From Odontocerum albicorne (taxonomy: Eukaryota; Arthropoda; Insecta; Trichoptera; Odontoceridae), in the NCBI GenBank assembly GCA_949825065.1, contig OX463844.1:31969414-32033413 (forward strand): DNA of 64,000 nucleotides. Direction: 5' to 3'. The notes beneath the pieces were generated by a model. That model did not search any database. It was given only the letters and a program-made list of their open reading frames with translations, and was not told where the DNA came from. Of the stretch, positions 37,381 to 49,760 are shown piece after piece. Position 1 is the first letter of the stretch, and each line of letters begins with the position of its first letter. The translations under genes and the position numbers were made by a program.

Positions 37381-38138
37381 CAGCGTAAAAAGTTTGTTTT
37401 AATTTTTAATTTTTTTTTTTGCGATATTTCTACGGGTACTTCTTTCTAATGTACCACCAAATAATTTATTTATTTAATTAATTACATAAAAGTGTCTTTA
37501 TATACAAATGAACATGTGACAGGTTATTACAAGTACTTAAAATTATTGGACAAATAATACAACTTTATCTTAAATTAACATGAGGATACAAAAAGCAGTA
37601 TTAATAATAAATTACAGTCATTGTTTTAAAATTATTATAATAATTATATGTGTATTTAAGTTCAATATATGTTATGTATGTATAACACAGGAATAATATG
37701 TATGTGTCACTATTCTTTTCTCTGTTGTTATCTATAAATATAATTGTAAGTGCTTTATATTTTAAAGCTTAAATTCAATTGTAAAATTGATTAGATATAA
37801 GTACTGATGCAAATTTGAAAAAGTTAGGTTAAACTTTTGAAATATGAATCAATAATGAAAGTTTTTCATCAAATATAATTCTTAAGTCCATTATTTTTAA
37901 ACTTATACAATTTACCATAGTCACCAAGTTCAATTTTATGACAATATAACTATTTTTTATCAAGTTTTTTCTATTACGTCGTAAAAGTACATCGTAATGA
38001 CGCAATGTCAACTGAGCAATTACGTGTTCGTAATTAGTATTTTTTTTTAAATGAACGATTTTACATCCATATTTTTTTAATTTAAATATAATATCAATAA
38101 CTTACCTCATTTATTGAAGTCAATTATCTATTATCTTA
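37381..38138. other. AT-rich interior of the Helitron-like element
   Basis: No repeats or coding frames of note. A minus-strand 60-codon frame at 37829-38011 is unrecognised. Confidence 0.4.
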
Positions 38139-38354
38139 TCTATATAAATAAAATGTTATATATATTGAACCAAAATATGATTCAATCGTAGATCACTTTT
38201 CTAAAATGTCAATCTCACTGAGCAATTTAAGCATCTGTCAATCTGTCGGTAAAACGGTTCGCAATTGTTTTCGTGTCTCGACTTATAAAAGTACGTAATA
38301 CATATAAAATTTCAATTTTTATAAAATTAATGATTAAATTTTTATTTATATAGA
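38139..38354. mobile_element. Nested 216-bp inverted-terminus element
   Basis: It starts TCTATATAAATAAAA (38139) and ends with the inverse of the same 15 bases (38340-38354). The flanking bases are A on the left and T on the right. The terminus equals the 5' end of the enclosing element (38696). It may be a palindromic derivative or two abutting truncated 5' ends. Confidence 0.55.
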
Positions 38355-38693
38355 TTATTAAACATAAAATTATAAAATAATTTATTTATAATTAATTTAT
38401 AATTATTTTACATTAAATCATCGTAAATTCCGAAACGCCGAAAATGAAATTTGACAGATGAAATTTGACAGATTAATTCCATTAATTCCATGTCAAACCA
38501 CAGGTTCGCATAAATATTTCTTTTTGATTTAAAAAAAAAATTATATACACTGATATATATATATATAAATAAAAATCAAATAACATTTCCGTTGACGAAT
38601 ATTAACTTTACTCAAAATTTCAAAGCGATCGGTAGAGAACTTCCGGAGATTAGCTAGCAATAATTAACGAACATTTACATTTTTTATTTATAT

Positions 38694-39904
<1,211 letters not shown>

Positions 39905-40112
39905 ACACTTTTGTTGTATACAGTACAACATGGTGGACTTATTGCCATATGATAATCTCTTCCACCCAACCAGAAAAATATCCAAGAGGCCTCAAATGAA
40001 AACTATATACCTATGAACATTTTTTAAATCTGTGTTCTAACGGTAATCGAGCCCACACCCCCCGGGCTGTAAGACAGACATCTTACCAACTAAGTCAAGT
40101 AGATCTGTCAGC
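39905..40112 (-). repeat. SINE family S1 copy
   Basis: The minus strand reads acttagttggtaagatgtc (A box), then gtgggctcgattaccg (B box), then the body blocks ttctggttgggtggaagag and atggcaataagtcc, as in the 6112 copy. Confidence 0.8.
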
Positions 40113-40374
40113 TTAATTGAATGTATTAAATATCCCTTTTGGTTTTTTAAATTTATTTCAATCTAACTATGTACTCTATAAGGGAAAATTTCTCAAAGGC
40201 ATCTAAAGATAACTCCATTAACTGATTATAACATACAGCAGCTGTTAGACTGGTTATAAAAGCATTTGAAACTGTTATTCAATTGATTATAACTGTAAAG
40301 AAAAGATTTATCTAAAATATAAATAATTTATTTAGTTTTTTTGGTAAGGTAACAGTAGTTTGAAATCCAGGAAT

Positions 40375-40430
40375 ATTCGTTCCTCCTGACGTTGGCGATC
40401 ACTCTCGAAAATATATATCTATCTTTGACG
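40375..40430 (-). mobile_element. Short LINE 3' end, possibly family L-C
   Basis: The plus strand reads cctcctgacgttggcgatca, resembling ctcccgacgttggagatcaa at 25657. The minus-strand peptide VIANVRRNEYSW fits the last residues of such elements. The match is too short for certainty. Confidence 0.4.
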
Positions 40431-40955
40431 GCGTGGAACAGTTCGTTAAATGTAAAATGATAAATAATTAACATATAATTATGATGAACAATTAAATAAA
40501 CAAAAATAATAAGGGATACATATAATCTGTAACGTAAAATATAAACATATCATATAATGTTTTTCTAGTTTTTATAACTTAATTTTAATTATTTAACAAG
40601 TCAATATCTGGCATATGTTAATTTGTGCCTTTTTACAAAAAAAAATATTTTGACTCAAAATTAGTAATATTTTCTGAAAACTGATATATTGAGGGAATGC
40701 TTTTAAGATTGAAGAAGGGCAAACATGGCTGAATGGTGAACGGGTGCTAAGCTGAATATTATGAGAAGGCTGGCGGCAGGTGGTGATAAGATCCCAACTT
40801 CCTGAAGATATCGCCATTCGTGCTTACCCCCTTAATGTCGGGAAAATCTTGAATGATATGATATCCCGAAACAAGACTTTGTGATTTTATGTTTTTTAAC
40901 TTGAACTTTATTTTACATTCAAGTCGAAGTATTGTTGGACCAAGTGAATAGATTT
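40431..40955. other. Unassigned DNA
   Basis: The segment 40715-40830 is less AT-biased (gaaggctggcggcaggtggt). A minus-strand frame of 74 codons covers it without recognisable motifs. Confidence 0.4.
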
Positions 40956-41110
40956 TTTAAGGAAATAAAATATATAGAGGATATAACAGAAGGGACTGTA
41001 TGATAAGGTGTATGGATGTAGAGGAGGCGAACAAAGGATGTCATGATATGAAAGTTTGGCACTCTGTCCTCTCTGCGTGGCCTAGCAAGAAAATGGCCTA
41101 ATGGTACGTA
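40956..41110 (+). mobile_element. LINE 3' fragment, family L-A
   Basis: The plus frame reads NRRDCMIRCMDVEEANKGCH followed by DMKVWHSVLSAWP. It corresponds to SCMRRCMKVGEAKDVYLDRK at 44835-44905 and the similar blocks at 27990 and 58720. Only the extreme carboxyl end remains. Confidence 0.7.
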
Positions 41111-41261
41111 CATGTACCATTTATGCTAGTATGGGAAGATTGCGCTATTAAATGAACACAAATAAATTAATAAAAACATAAACTCCGAATACTAGAATAA
41201 AAAACAACCAAATCTGAATACTCGTATATTATTATAATATATTGGAAGATTCACATATATA

Positions 41262-41808
41262 GGGTCTTTCAAATTGAGCGGTTTTTTTTTAATTCTTGGA
41301 TAAAACACAGATGGCGTCGCGAACTTACCTGGGTCTTATGACATTTGAGAAGTGTTATGTATGGCATTTATAAAAATGGAGTCGTATACAATATAACAAC
41401 GAGTTCAAATTGAGAATTATTGTATCTATTGTAATCTCCGGAAACGGTGATGTTAATTGGCCAAGATCATGTGATCTGACACCGTTGGACTATTTTCTCT
41501 GGGGTTACGTGAAAATCCAGGTCTATAAGAATGACTCTCAATTCCTGAGTTGAAGGACGAAATTATTCGCGTTATTGGTGAGTTAGAACCGCAATTATGC
41601 CAAAATGTCATCGAAAATTTTGACAAAAGAATGGACATTTGTGGAGCTGCAAGATGTGGACATTTGGCGGATATTGTTTATTGTGTTTAAATAACGTACA
41701 TTATACTTTAATGGCCAATAAAAGGTTTTTTGAAATCAAAGCAAATTGTGTGTTTTATTCAAGAATTAAAAAAAATTTATTAAAAAAACCACTCAATTTA
41801 AAAAACCC
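41262..41808 (+). mobile_element. Deleted Tc1/mariner-like transposon
   Basis: The termini are inverted copies: gggtctttcaaattgagcgg on the left and, inverted from the right, gggttttttaaattgagtgg. Both continue into aattcttggataaaacac-like sequence, giving TIRs of about 50 bp. Between them only the transposase end is left. NWPRSCDLTPLDYFLWGYVK carries the third catalytic Asp of the DDE/D triad. After a stop and a frameshift follows ELKDEIIRVIGELEPQLCQN, then NFDKRMDICGAARCGHLADI and a natural TAA near 41690. The first two catalytic Asp regions are deleted. A TA target duplication is not clear at the right end. Confidence 0.8.
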
Positions 41809-43029
41809 GTGACTTTCTTTGTAAACAGAATTATTTAACATTCAAAGGTGAAAAAATTGCACACTTAACTTAAATAAAAGGGAAAGGCCTATATTGCTTT
41901 AAAAAAACATTATTAAACGGTACTCAATTCGTTACTTATTTAGTGAAAAAGCAAAATATTTCAGAATGTGTAGATCAAAACTAACATAAGGAGCCGGCCA
42001 TCCTAACAGGTTGGAAACCATCTGCCATTGTGCGACCAGCCCTCAGAAAACCTTAATACTGCAATGCTATCTTCACCCAACTTTTGATGTAAAACAAGAT
42101 GAAAGAGAACTATTTTGTTGATAGGGTATTCAAAACAAATCATTTGGATTTTTCAAAGTGAAGTGTCTAAATTCTTTTCACATTTAAATGTTAAATTGTC
42201 CTCTTTATAAATGGAGTTCTACAATTTAAACACTCAATCAATCAATATACTTTAATTGTTGTTTATTTCCTTTCGAGGAAGTTTTATGCGATTTTCTTAC
42301 CTTTTGTGATTTTACACATTACAACCACATGTCACTTGCATGTCACACATTTATTTTAACGCCTTTACGTATATACATAATAATAATTTAACTGTTGAAA
42401 CACGTTCTTCTCTAGATATATTTATTCGATTCCCATCCAAATTTAAGATCTATGTCTATGCATACTAAATAATTGCTTTTGAGTATAGTTGGCTCTAAAT
42501 GGCACTTTAGATTTCGTACTTTTATGATAATGACATTTAATGAAAAATGTATTACTCTAAGCTATAGACACGATACCGAATTAGTTAAAATAAATTAGTA
42601 TAACATATTTCGTTGCAATAAACACGACTTATGTAGCTTACTTCATAGCCAATTCCTTTAAAGGGTTGCAGTTTACTTTCCACTTACAGCTTCATTATCA
42701 TCTGGCTGTATATTAGAGATCGACATATGCCAACAAACTCTCCAGATTGTACGGTTTATAACGAAAATGTAATATAATATGTCCATATTTTCAGTAATAA
42801 GGTTTAATAGAACAGAAAATTCAGAAAAAAAGACACAATATGTTGTTTTTGTCATTGTTCTCTAGTTAAAATATGGCAGTAGAAAAGCATAACTATCTAG
42901 CTTTGTTAGTTATGTTATGAATCCTTTTAGATTTTGATTCATTGGAATCTACATTTTTTATCATTATACTATTAAATACATAAGTTTTATAAAAATTAAT
43001 AAATGACAGAATTATTTCAAAAGTTGAAT
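41809..43029. other. Unassigned AT-rich DNA
   Basis: A less AT-biased block at about 41985-42075 contains ggagccggccatcctaacag. Otherwise featureless. Confidence 0.4.
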
Positions 43030-44965
43030 GTAAAAAAAAGATACATTATGAAAAATGGAAGTTAAGGACTGCGCAAAAGAGAAAAATAGAGCATGGACAG
43101 TATTTATTGAATTAAGGACAAAAAATTTTAAGAATCAATGAAAATAAATAGGTAATGTAAAGAATAGCAGATTAAAACTAAAAGATTGGTGGAAGAAAAT
43201 AAACTATGAGATGAAGAAGGCGGAAAGTAGAGTTGAAATATGAAAATATTTTAGAAGAAAATTGCGAGGAAAAAGTGCATATGTGGTATATAAGATGAAA
43301 TGAAATCAAATATAAAATGGGAAAGATTTAGTAATAAGAATAAATGGTTAGCTCAATATGAAAATATTATTTCGAAGAATTGTACGAGAGTGGTGATAGT
43401 AGCAGAAACACCGGTGAGTCTGATACAGTTGAGAATGACGAGCGTTTGGAAAATGTAAATGAGATTAGTTTAGAAAGAGTACGAATGGCTGGAAAAAACA
43501 CGGAAAAGGAAAAACATTAGGCTGTGATCAAGTGAGCACAGATCCAAAGGTGTGTGGGGGCAGCGAATGTTCAGAATGAGATAGTTTTTCAACAAATGTT
43601 GGAAATCTGAATGCACACCAAAAGACTGGACGAGTGCAATAATTGTTCCGTTATGGAAAGGTAAGGGGTCGAGAATGTTTGGAAATTACAGAATAATTAG
43701 CTTACTGAGTGTCGTATGTTAATTGTGTTGTGAAAATTGTAATACAATGGAATAAAGACGGAAAAGAAAGTGAGGGATGCTCAGGGTGCCTTTTTAAGTG
43801 GAAAAAGATACGTAGATCAGATTTTCTTTTTGGGAAAAATGTATGACAAAAATATGAAAGTAGATTGTGCTTTTGTGGACTTGAAAAAAATATATACGAC
43901 CGCGTGATAAGTGGCCAACCATGGGTAATATTGAATGTTTATGGCATTGAATGTAAATTAATACGTGGTGTTTGAGTCATTGTGTTGAGCTAAAAGTAGA
44001 GCACGTATTAATGTGAATGGTACCTCGACTGAGAAGTTTAATATTTCAAAAGGGGTAAGACATAGATGTGTTATGTCACCCTGGTTGTTTAAAACTCGTA
44101 TTTACACAGATTCATATGTGAAGGAACTACAGAAGAAATGGGTGGCATACAAATGTTGAATGGAAATGTACGAGTATGCGGAAAATGAGAATGAATAACA
44201 GTAAAATAAGTAAATTATATGAGAGATGTGAAGAAAGATCTGAGAATGAATGTTGCGAAATCCAAAGGCATAGTGATACAAGAGAATTAAAGGAAAAAAA
44301 GAAGTGATATGTGAGTGAGCAATGAAATATCACAGCAAGTTAAGGTATTCAATTATTTAGGCAGTATTTCTCAGATGATGGGGTGTTAAGAGGAATATCG
44401 AACTGCGTGTAGCGATAGGAAATAAAGTCAATCGGGCATTTAAATATGTATATCGAAATCTGCTCAATTCCACAACAGTATTCTAGTATCAACTTTGATG
44501 TATGGAAATGAATCCATGGGTGTAGAAAAAGACTAAAAGGAGCCAAATAAATGCTTTAGAAATAAGTACTAAGAAAAATCCACTGAGGAACTATGTACTA
44601 TATGACAGAATACGGAATGAAGCGATTACGGAAAAATGTGATTTTAAGGCTGATGTGATGAGTAAAATGAAGAGCATTCTGAGATGATTTGGGCGTGTAA
44701 AACGAATGAACGAAGAAAACTAACACAAAACAATAAGTCCAAAACAGAATGGAAGACGTGGTGGAAGAAGACCAAGGAAAGTATGGATGAAGTAAATGAT
44801 ATTTTTAAAGAATGAAATGTTAAAAAGTCAGAGAAATCGTATGAGTTGTATGAGAAGGTGTATGAAAGTAGGAGAGGCAAAGGATGTGTATCTAGATAGG
44901 AAAGTCTGGCGCTCTATCTTCTTTGCCTTAATCTACAGGGAAACGGCGGTATTGTATAAATGTAT
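43030..44965 (+). mobile_element. LINE, family L-A, longest copy (decayed)
   Basis: Blocks in the expected order on the plus strand are: lysine-rich linker (43060-43300); DWTSAIIVPLWKGKG and NYRIISLLSV (about 43630-43720); VRDAQGAFLSGKRYVDQIFF (about 43770-43830); CAFVDLKKIYDRV, the first catalytic Asp region of RT (about 43870-43910); VNGTSTEKFNISKGV and CVMSPWLF (44010-44090); YLGSI (about 44355); LMYGNES (about 44495); RRPRKVWM (about 44765); and SCMRRCMKVGEAKDVYLDRK (44835-44905). I see no intact FADD box, and the frame shifts repeatedly. The endonuclease domain is not recognisable, so this is a 5'-truncated, inactive copy. It is the reference for the five shorter L-A copies. Confidence 0.85.
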
Positions 44966-45755
44966 GTGTCTCAAGAAAACGAAAATGAATTAAAATAATA
45001 TTTTTAAGATGGTTGGGAAGGGAGAGTGTCACTACTAAAAAGTTTTGCATATTGACACATTTAAGTACTAGGGTAGCATACAGTGAAAGGGGTGGACGAA
45101 ATCAACTGACCGTCATAATTCAGTGTACATAATACTGCCCCACGGGAAACAAGCGCATTGGCGCATAAAATATTGTATGGACTTGCTAAAGGGGAATATG
45201 CGATCGGAATACTGCAAAGGAGTATCGAACAAAATTGGTTTCAAGGTCGATATTTCTTTGAAAGAAAAAGTCTACCATGTATAATATTTCATTTTATGTA
45301 ATGGATATTTTTTTTACAAATTTTTACCTTAAAAATATTTGCGATATGGTCGAATATGATGCGTACTGTCGATATTTCAGCATACAAATCGTGAAAAAGG
45401 TTCCGTATCATTGCACCTGTCACCTTTCATAATTCAGAACCAATTCGTTCGTGTCCGAGCTTTATTGGCTGGGAAAGGTATTTGCGATGACGAACGAAGT
45501 AAAATTGCACCGTAAATGGCATATGCGTATCAGTTGGAGATTTTCATTTCAATAATCGTCTTGGGAAAGCTTAGAATTTTGTTAAAATAAATGTTTATAT
45601 TTTAAGCTTCTCACAGAACTCACATAATATAATATGATTTAAAAATTACATACACTTTGTCAAATTTGATGTAATTTAAAATATTACAGACCAAACTCTT
45701 ATACTCTGTTTTTATATTTATTAAATCAATGCCGTTCTAGCTGCTAAAACTATTG
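44966..45755. other. Unassigned DNA
   Basis: Moderately balanced composition from 45010 to 45260 (ctgccccacgggaaacaagc). No gene or known repeat. Confidence 0.4.
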
Positions 45756-45950
45756 AAAGATAAAAGACAAATTCTACTTGGTAAGACACCTCTCTACCGA
45801 CCCGTAGGCTATGGGTTCGGTTCATGTTGGTATTCAGTCTGGTTTTTTACTTTAGACTTAATTCCCATCTCTCTGGTTGGTTGTACGAGATTGTCACATG
45901 GCATTTACAATAAAACTGTTTTGACATATTACGTCAGTTTAAAAAACTGC
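45756..45950 (+). repeat. SINE family S1 copy
   Basis: The A box ttggtaagacacctctctac and B box atgggttcggttcatg are recognisable. The body has ggttggttgtacgagattgt and cacatggcatttacaataaa, as in 6112. Confidence 0.75.
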
Positions 45951-46129
45951 TCTTGTATTTTTTTCCTAAAATGTATAAATATAATAACATCGCACTAAAT
46001 GAGATTTTTAAAGATCTATCAGGGTAGTGATAAAATAAAATAAATATACAACATATGCAAAGTTTTCCGAATCAACATATTTTTTCAATTCTTCGATTTT
46101 TTTACTTTCTTTCACACAAAATCCACTCC
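45951..46129. other. Unassigned AT-rich DNA
   Basis: Nothing recognised. Confidence 0.4.
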
Positions 46130-46400
46130 AACGAATAATAATCCGCAAATAAAATCCACAAAAATGGCGTTGGCACTTTGTCATTCAACCCCATAAATAA
46201 ATGCACAATAATAACGCTGAAATGGAAGATACCCATATTATTTTTATGTGCCTGTCTTCACCGCCATACAGCCGCCCGCAGTAAGCAACTTAAAATTCAT
46301 AATGTTGCCATATAAATCCACAAAAATATGTGACTCCCGCCTTCAAATTTAAATAATGTACCCGATGTTTATTGTTATTATGACTCTAGAATATGAAATA
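46130..46400. promoter_or_regulatory. Candidate non-coding regulatory block
   Basis: This is a non-repetitive section with three GCCAT/ATGGC cores: aaaatggcg at about 46163, ccgccatac at about 46262 and ttgccatat at about 46303. The phrase atccacaaaaat occurs twice (about 46151 and 46316), and there are several ATAAA/TAAT homeodomain-like words. GCCAT is the core of Pho sites in Drosophila Polycomb response elements. Function is inference; conservation would be needed to support it. Confidence 0.3.
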
Positions 46401-46699
46401 TAATAACATCAGGTCTTATATTTGTTTTTTTTAACAAAGTTCACATTTTATAATGCCGTATTTATATTCCTCTTTTGTTATTGAATATATCGTATATTTG
46501 GTTTCTTACAATAAATAAAATATATCCCTTGATTTATTTTAACAATAGACGTTTGAATTTTGAGATGGGTTATTCAAATATTATAAAAGGGTCACGAGAG
46601 CGACGATCAACACCTGTCAAAACTTTATTAAAACATTCTGAAAGCCACTTTTTTCAACTCAATAGTAATTTAACTCAATTACTTTTTATCTGTTCAATA

Positions 46700-46719
46700 C
46701 ATACGAGTATACTCGTATG
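46700..46719. repeat. Perfect 20-bp palindrome
   Basis: CATACGAGTATACTCGTATG equals its own reverse complement. It consists of two facing copies of the ACTCGTA word that is frequent in this window. Confidence 0.9.
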
Positions 46720-47599
46720 GAGTACATATTACGCAAAGAGTTCTCGTGTATTCCATAGACGACCAAAAGAACCAAACAATAAATGATTGGGCAGTTCAGA
46801 ATGGAAACTTGTGTTTTGTGAAAGGATTTCAAGATTTTGGATACTGCGCGGATGAAAAAATCAGCCTCCGGAGTTTGATTCTGGCTAGAACTTATCAGGC
46901 AAAGGAAGCAACAAGGCGTAGTTACCAGAAGACTCTGGGTGTAGCAAAAAAATCGCTTACTGTATAGGATCATCATGGAGGATTGTTATAGTCAAGATCT
47001 TCACCACTGAGAGAACGACCTATAAAAACTTTGCAATACTTTTGTAATTTATAGATAAATAAAAATTAATAAAATAAATGTATATGCATACGAAAGGTTT
47101 GACTAGAAATAAAATTAAAAAATCGCCATATTGTTTAAAAATGTACGTTCTGCAAATGACAACAATATTTGTACCCTCAGGAACTAACATAAAATAGAAA
47201 TGACCTGAAGTTTTCATCATCGACCTTTGAAAGTACCTCAGGATAAATAATTTCATAAAAAAATATAAGTTGAAACTTTGAGTGTTCTCCAACTGCATGT
47301 ATGGCAACATTTGCGAGTCAATGCTCTATTAAAAACATTGAAATATTGTACTTTAACAAAATGTATTTTTATTCTTAAAGTGGAATTTAAATAATGTATG
47401 GAATACTTTTTAATTTTCATTTTAAAAGTGAAATTGTATTATACTCGTAATTTTATGGTGCACAATTTGATTTTCATTTTTAAACTGAAATAATAAATGA
47501 AACTCTATTTAATTTTAATTTTTAAAATGTATGTCGACAATGTCGTAGCAACATTTAAAAATAAATTCACTAGATAAATCGTCGAAATATACCGGTAAC
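46720..47599. other. Unassigned DNA with an unknown 73-codon frame
   Basis: The plus frame at 46746-46967 reads KGFQDFGYCADEKISLRSLI and KEATRRSYQKTLGVAKKSLT. I do not recognise it; a mobile-element remnant is possible. The remainder is AT-rich. Confidence 0.35.
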
Positions 47600-47915
47600 A
47601 ACGTGTTGGACCCCTATCTCTATGATTTGAAAGATTCCAGCCGACTTGGTCGAAACGTATGTTGAGAATGCCAGGTGGCAATATTCCGAAATCAGTGTTT
47701 AAGACGATGCTCTAAGGAAAACATCCAGTGAGAAGGCCAAGACGGACGTACGTGGCTCTGGAAGATGATTTTTTTTATTTGAAGATATACTTTAGCTGGA
47801 CTGGAAGACCGTTCTCGAGAAGGCTGAGGAACGACTCGCATGGAGGAGAACCGTGACATGAGGCGCAGTGATGCTACGACGCTAATGGATAAGAGTTAGA
47901 GAAGATAAAGAAGAT
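47600..47915 (+). mobile_element. LINE 3' fragment (family L-E)
   Basis: Plus-strand blocks are MPGGNIPKSVFKTML, GKHPVRRPRRTYVALEDD and, after a frame change, DWKTVLEKAEERLAWRRTV. The order HV.RMP...PK.V, G.R..GRPR..W, DW..V..D...WR is that of the end of insect non-LTR polyproteins. The wording differs from L-A, so it is a separate family. Confidence 0.7.
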
Positions 47916-49459
47916 GTATGGTGTACTATAAAATCATTACAAAATTATATGTTGAAAACAATCATGATATAATAAAAATGATATTTTATCCTGACAACAC
48001 ACTAGGAAATTAAATAAAACTCTACATTTAGAAAAACCGTAAAGAAATGAAAAGCGTAATAAATTGTGTTATTAAGTCGGAAGTAAAATTTCCTGCAGCG
48101 TGAATGAAGCACGCACATCTTAAGATGACTCGACTTTCAATTGGTTTGGATAAGTCCTAACTCGCTGTGTATGCAAATTTGAGCTTTTTATTGCCTATTT
48201 CAAAGGAAGCCTACCTGAAAAGCTAAATTATGAGGCAAAGTTTAATGTATCAATGTGGCTGTATGTAAGATATATCAGAACTTATTCATCTTGATATTTT
48301 AAAAATGATAAAACATCAGCAAACCCAAAAAAATAATATCATTGTATAAGTATCTAAAATAATATATTTTAACAAATAAAAAAAGTGTGATTACGAACCG
48401 AAAATTGCACGCGATTTTTCAAATTCTAACATTTTATAATGTTCAAATTCATACAATATTAGATGCAAACAATCGATGACATTAAATATCTCAAAAATAT
48501 CAACAAGCAATCGATTCCATTTTAATTTTTAATTGAATGAACACGTACAAGAAATTAACTAATAAATACATGAAAAACAAAGTTATTAAATAACACCAAC
48601 AATAAAAAATACAGTAACCAGTGTTCATTTTATGCACAATTTTAGAACAAATAATTAATCAATAAAGCTCCATAACACTTTTCTAGGGTTTTTGCTAGCT
48701 TTCTTTCCAGTCCTTAATTGGAAGTTTTACGTTAGACAACGGTTTTTGAAAAAAATATTTTGTATCCCTTTTTGTTTTCCTTTAAAAAAATTCTCAAAAG
48801 TAGATTCATTGATTTTCTCAATATTTTTTATATATACATTGTGATTTAAAATGAAAAAAATTCTACGGTAAAATTTACTCAATTAATAAAAAACACGGCA
48901 AATTTTTACTGTGAAGTTTTACACTCTTTTTTTATATATATCTGGCAATAAAAGTTACAAGAACTTGTATCGAGATCAATGCAGACACTGAATTGTATGT
49001 TGGTTTTTCGAGCAACTAACAAAGTAATGCATTTTTTTTGGAAAAATGTAAGGAATATTGCTTCATGCCTAAATGCCTAAGTGTTGTGTCGAATTATCTC
49101 AAAAAACTAAATTAAAATAGTTAAAAAAAACTCACAGCATCAATTTTCATTTTATGATTTTTTAGAAACTTAAAATTAAACAATCTTTAGGGTTTTGCTA
49201 ATTAGATAATAAAAGAGTTTAATATTTTGATAATAATAAATTAATTTGAATCTTGAGTTAAATTTTCAATTACATCCATAGTTTAAATAAAGTATTGTTG
49301 CTCACTAAATGGTACTGTATAAATATATCTCATTAATTTAATTATTTTAAATATTTACTAAGAAGCAACGTTGTTATTTTTAAAATAAGTAACTTTATCT
49401 AATTCTTCAAGTTTTTCGTAAAATTAAATGAGACAGATAATAAAAAATATTCCTATACA
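47916..49459. other. Unassigned AT-rich DNA
   Basis: Strongly AT-rich, no features. A short balanced block at about 48060-48180. Confidence 0.45.
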
Positions 49460-49760
49460 CGCAACACTTAATATTCCGCCGACGTCTGGAAGACTTTATA
49501 TTTCATTATAAGAAAATCACGGCGATTTAAGGAAGGTTTTATTTAAGAGTCTCCTTTATGGTTTTGGCGCCTTTTTAAAATTTCTTTTTGCCGCCATTTG
49601 ATATTTTCCGCCCATTTTATCCCGCGCGAAATGAATCCCTTCCGCTGAATGTTTCTCTTCGCCGTAAAAGGGAATCAGGAATGAATCCCGACAAATTTGA
49701 TACCATTCTAAATAGGTGGCAGCTCTTCTTTTAGCAGTGGGAGCGGAGAAATATTTGTGC
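49460..49760. promoter_or_regulatory. Candidate non-coding regulatory block
   Basis: About 300 bp is markedly more GC-balanced than its flanks. It holds tggttttggcgccttttt, gccgccatttgatattttcc, atcccgcgcgaaatgaatcc and a second aatgaatcccg. A GCCAT core is present. No frame, repeat or TIR is found. It resembles a constrained enhancer-type segment, by inference only. Confidence 0.3.

Larger units (their letters stand above)
34685..38696 (-). mobile_element. Helitron-like element inserted in (TA)n
   Basis: On the minus strand it starts TCTATATAAATAAAA at 38696 and ends in gggtacagCTAG at 34685. Just before that end, agccac-agcaacgc-gtggct can form a 6-bp stem. A 5' TC, a 3' hairpin about 8-11 nt before CTAG and insertion between A and T without target duplication are Helitron hallmarks. 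The base 5' of TC is A and the base 3' of CTAG is T. Deleting the segment joins the two (TA)n tracts in phase. No Rep/helicase domain is visible. Short minus-strand peptides such as ATERRVSRLENARG and LEDARGSRSVDSELVRSH recall the Arg/Glu-rich start of arthropod Helitron proteins, which is only suggestive. Probably non-autonomous. Confidence 0.7.

Noticed and set aside
34685..38696. Penelope-like or RTE element
   Set aside because: No RT or GIY-YIG motif is visible, while the TC start, hairpin-CTAG end and A|T insertion fit a Helitron better.
41453..41638. Minus-strand 61-codon frame
   Set aside because: It is antisense to the Tc1/mariner-type transposase remnant.
44127..44880. Minus-strand frames rich in Phe, Ser and Leu
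   Set aside because: Opposite strand of the purine-rich L-A LINE; hydrophobic bias follows from base composition.
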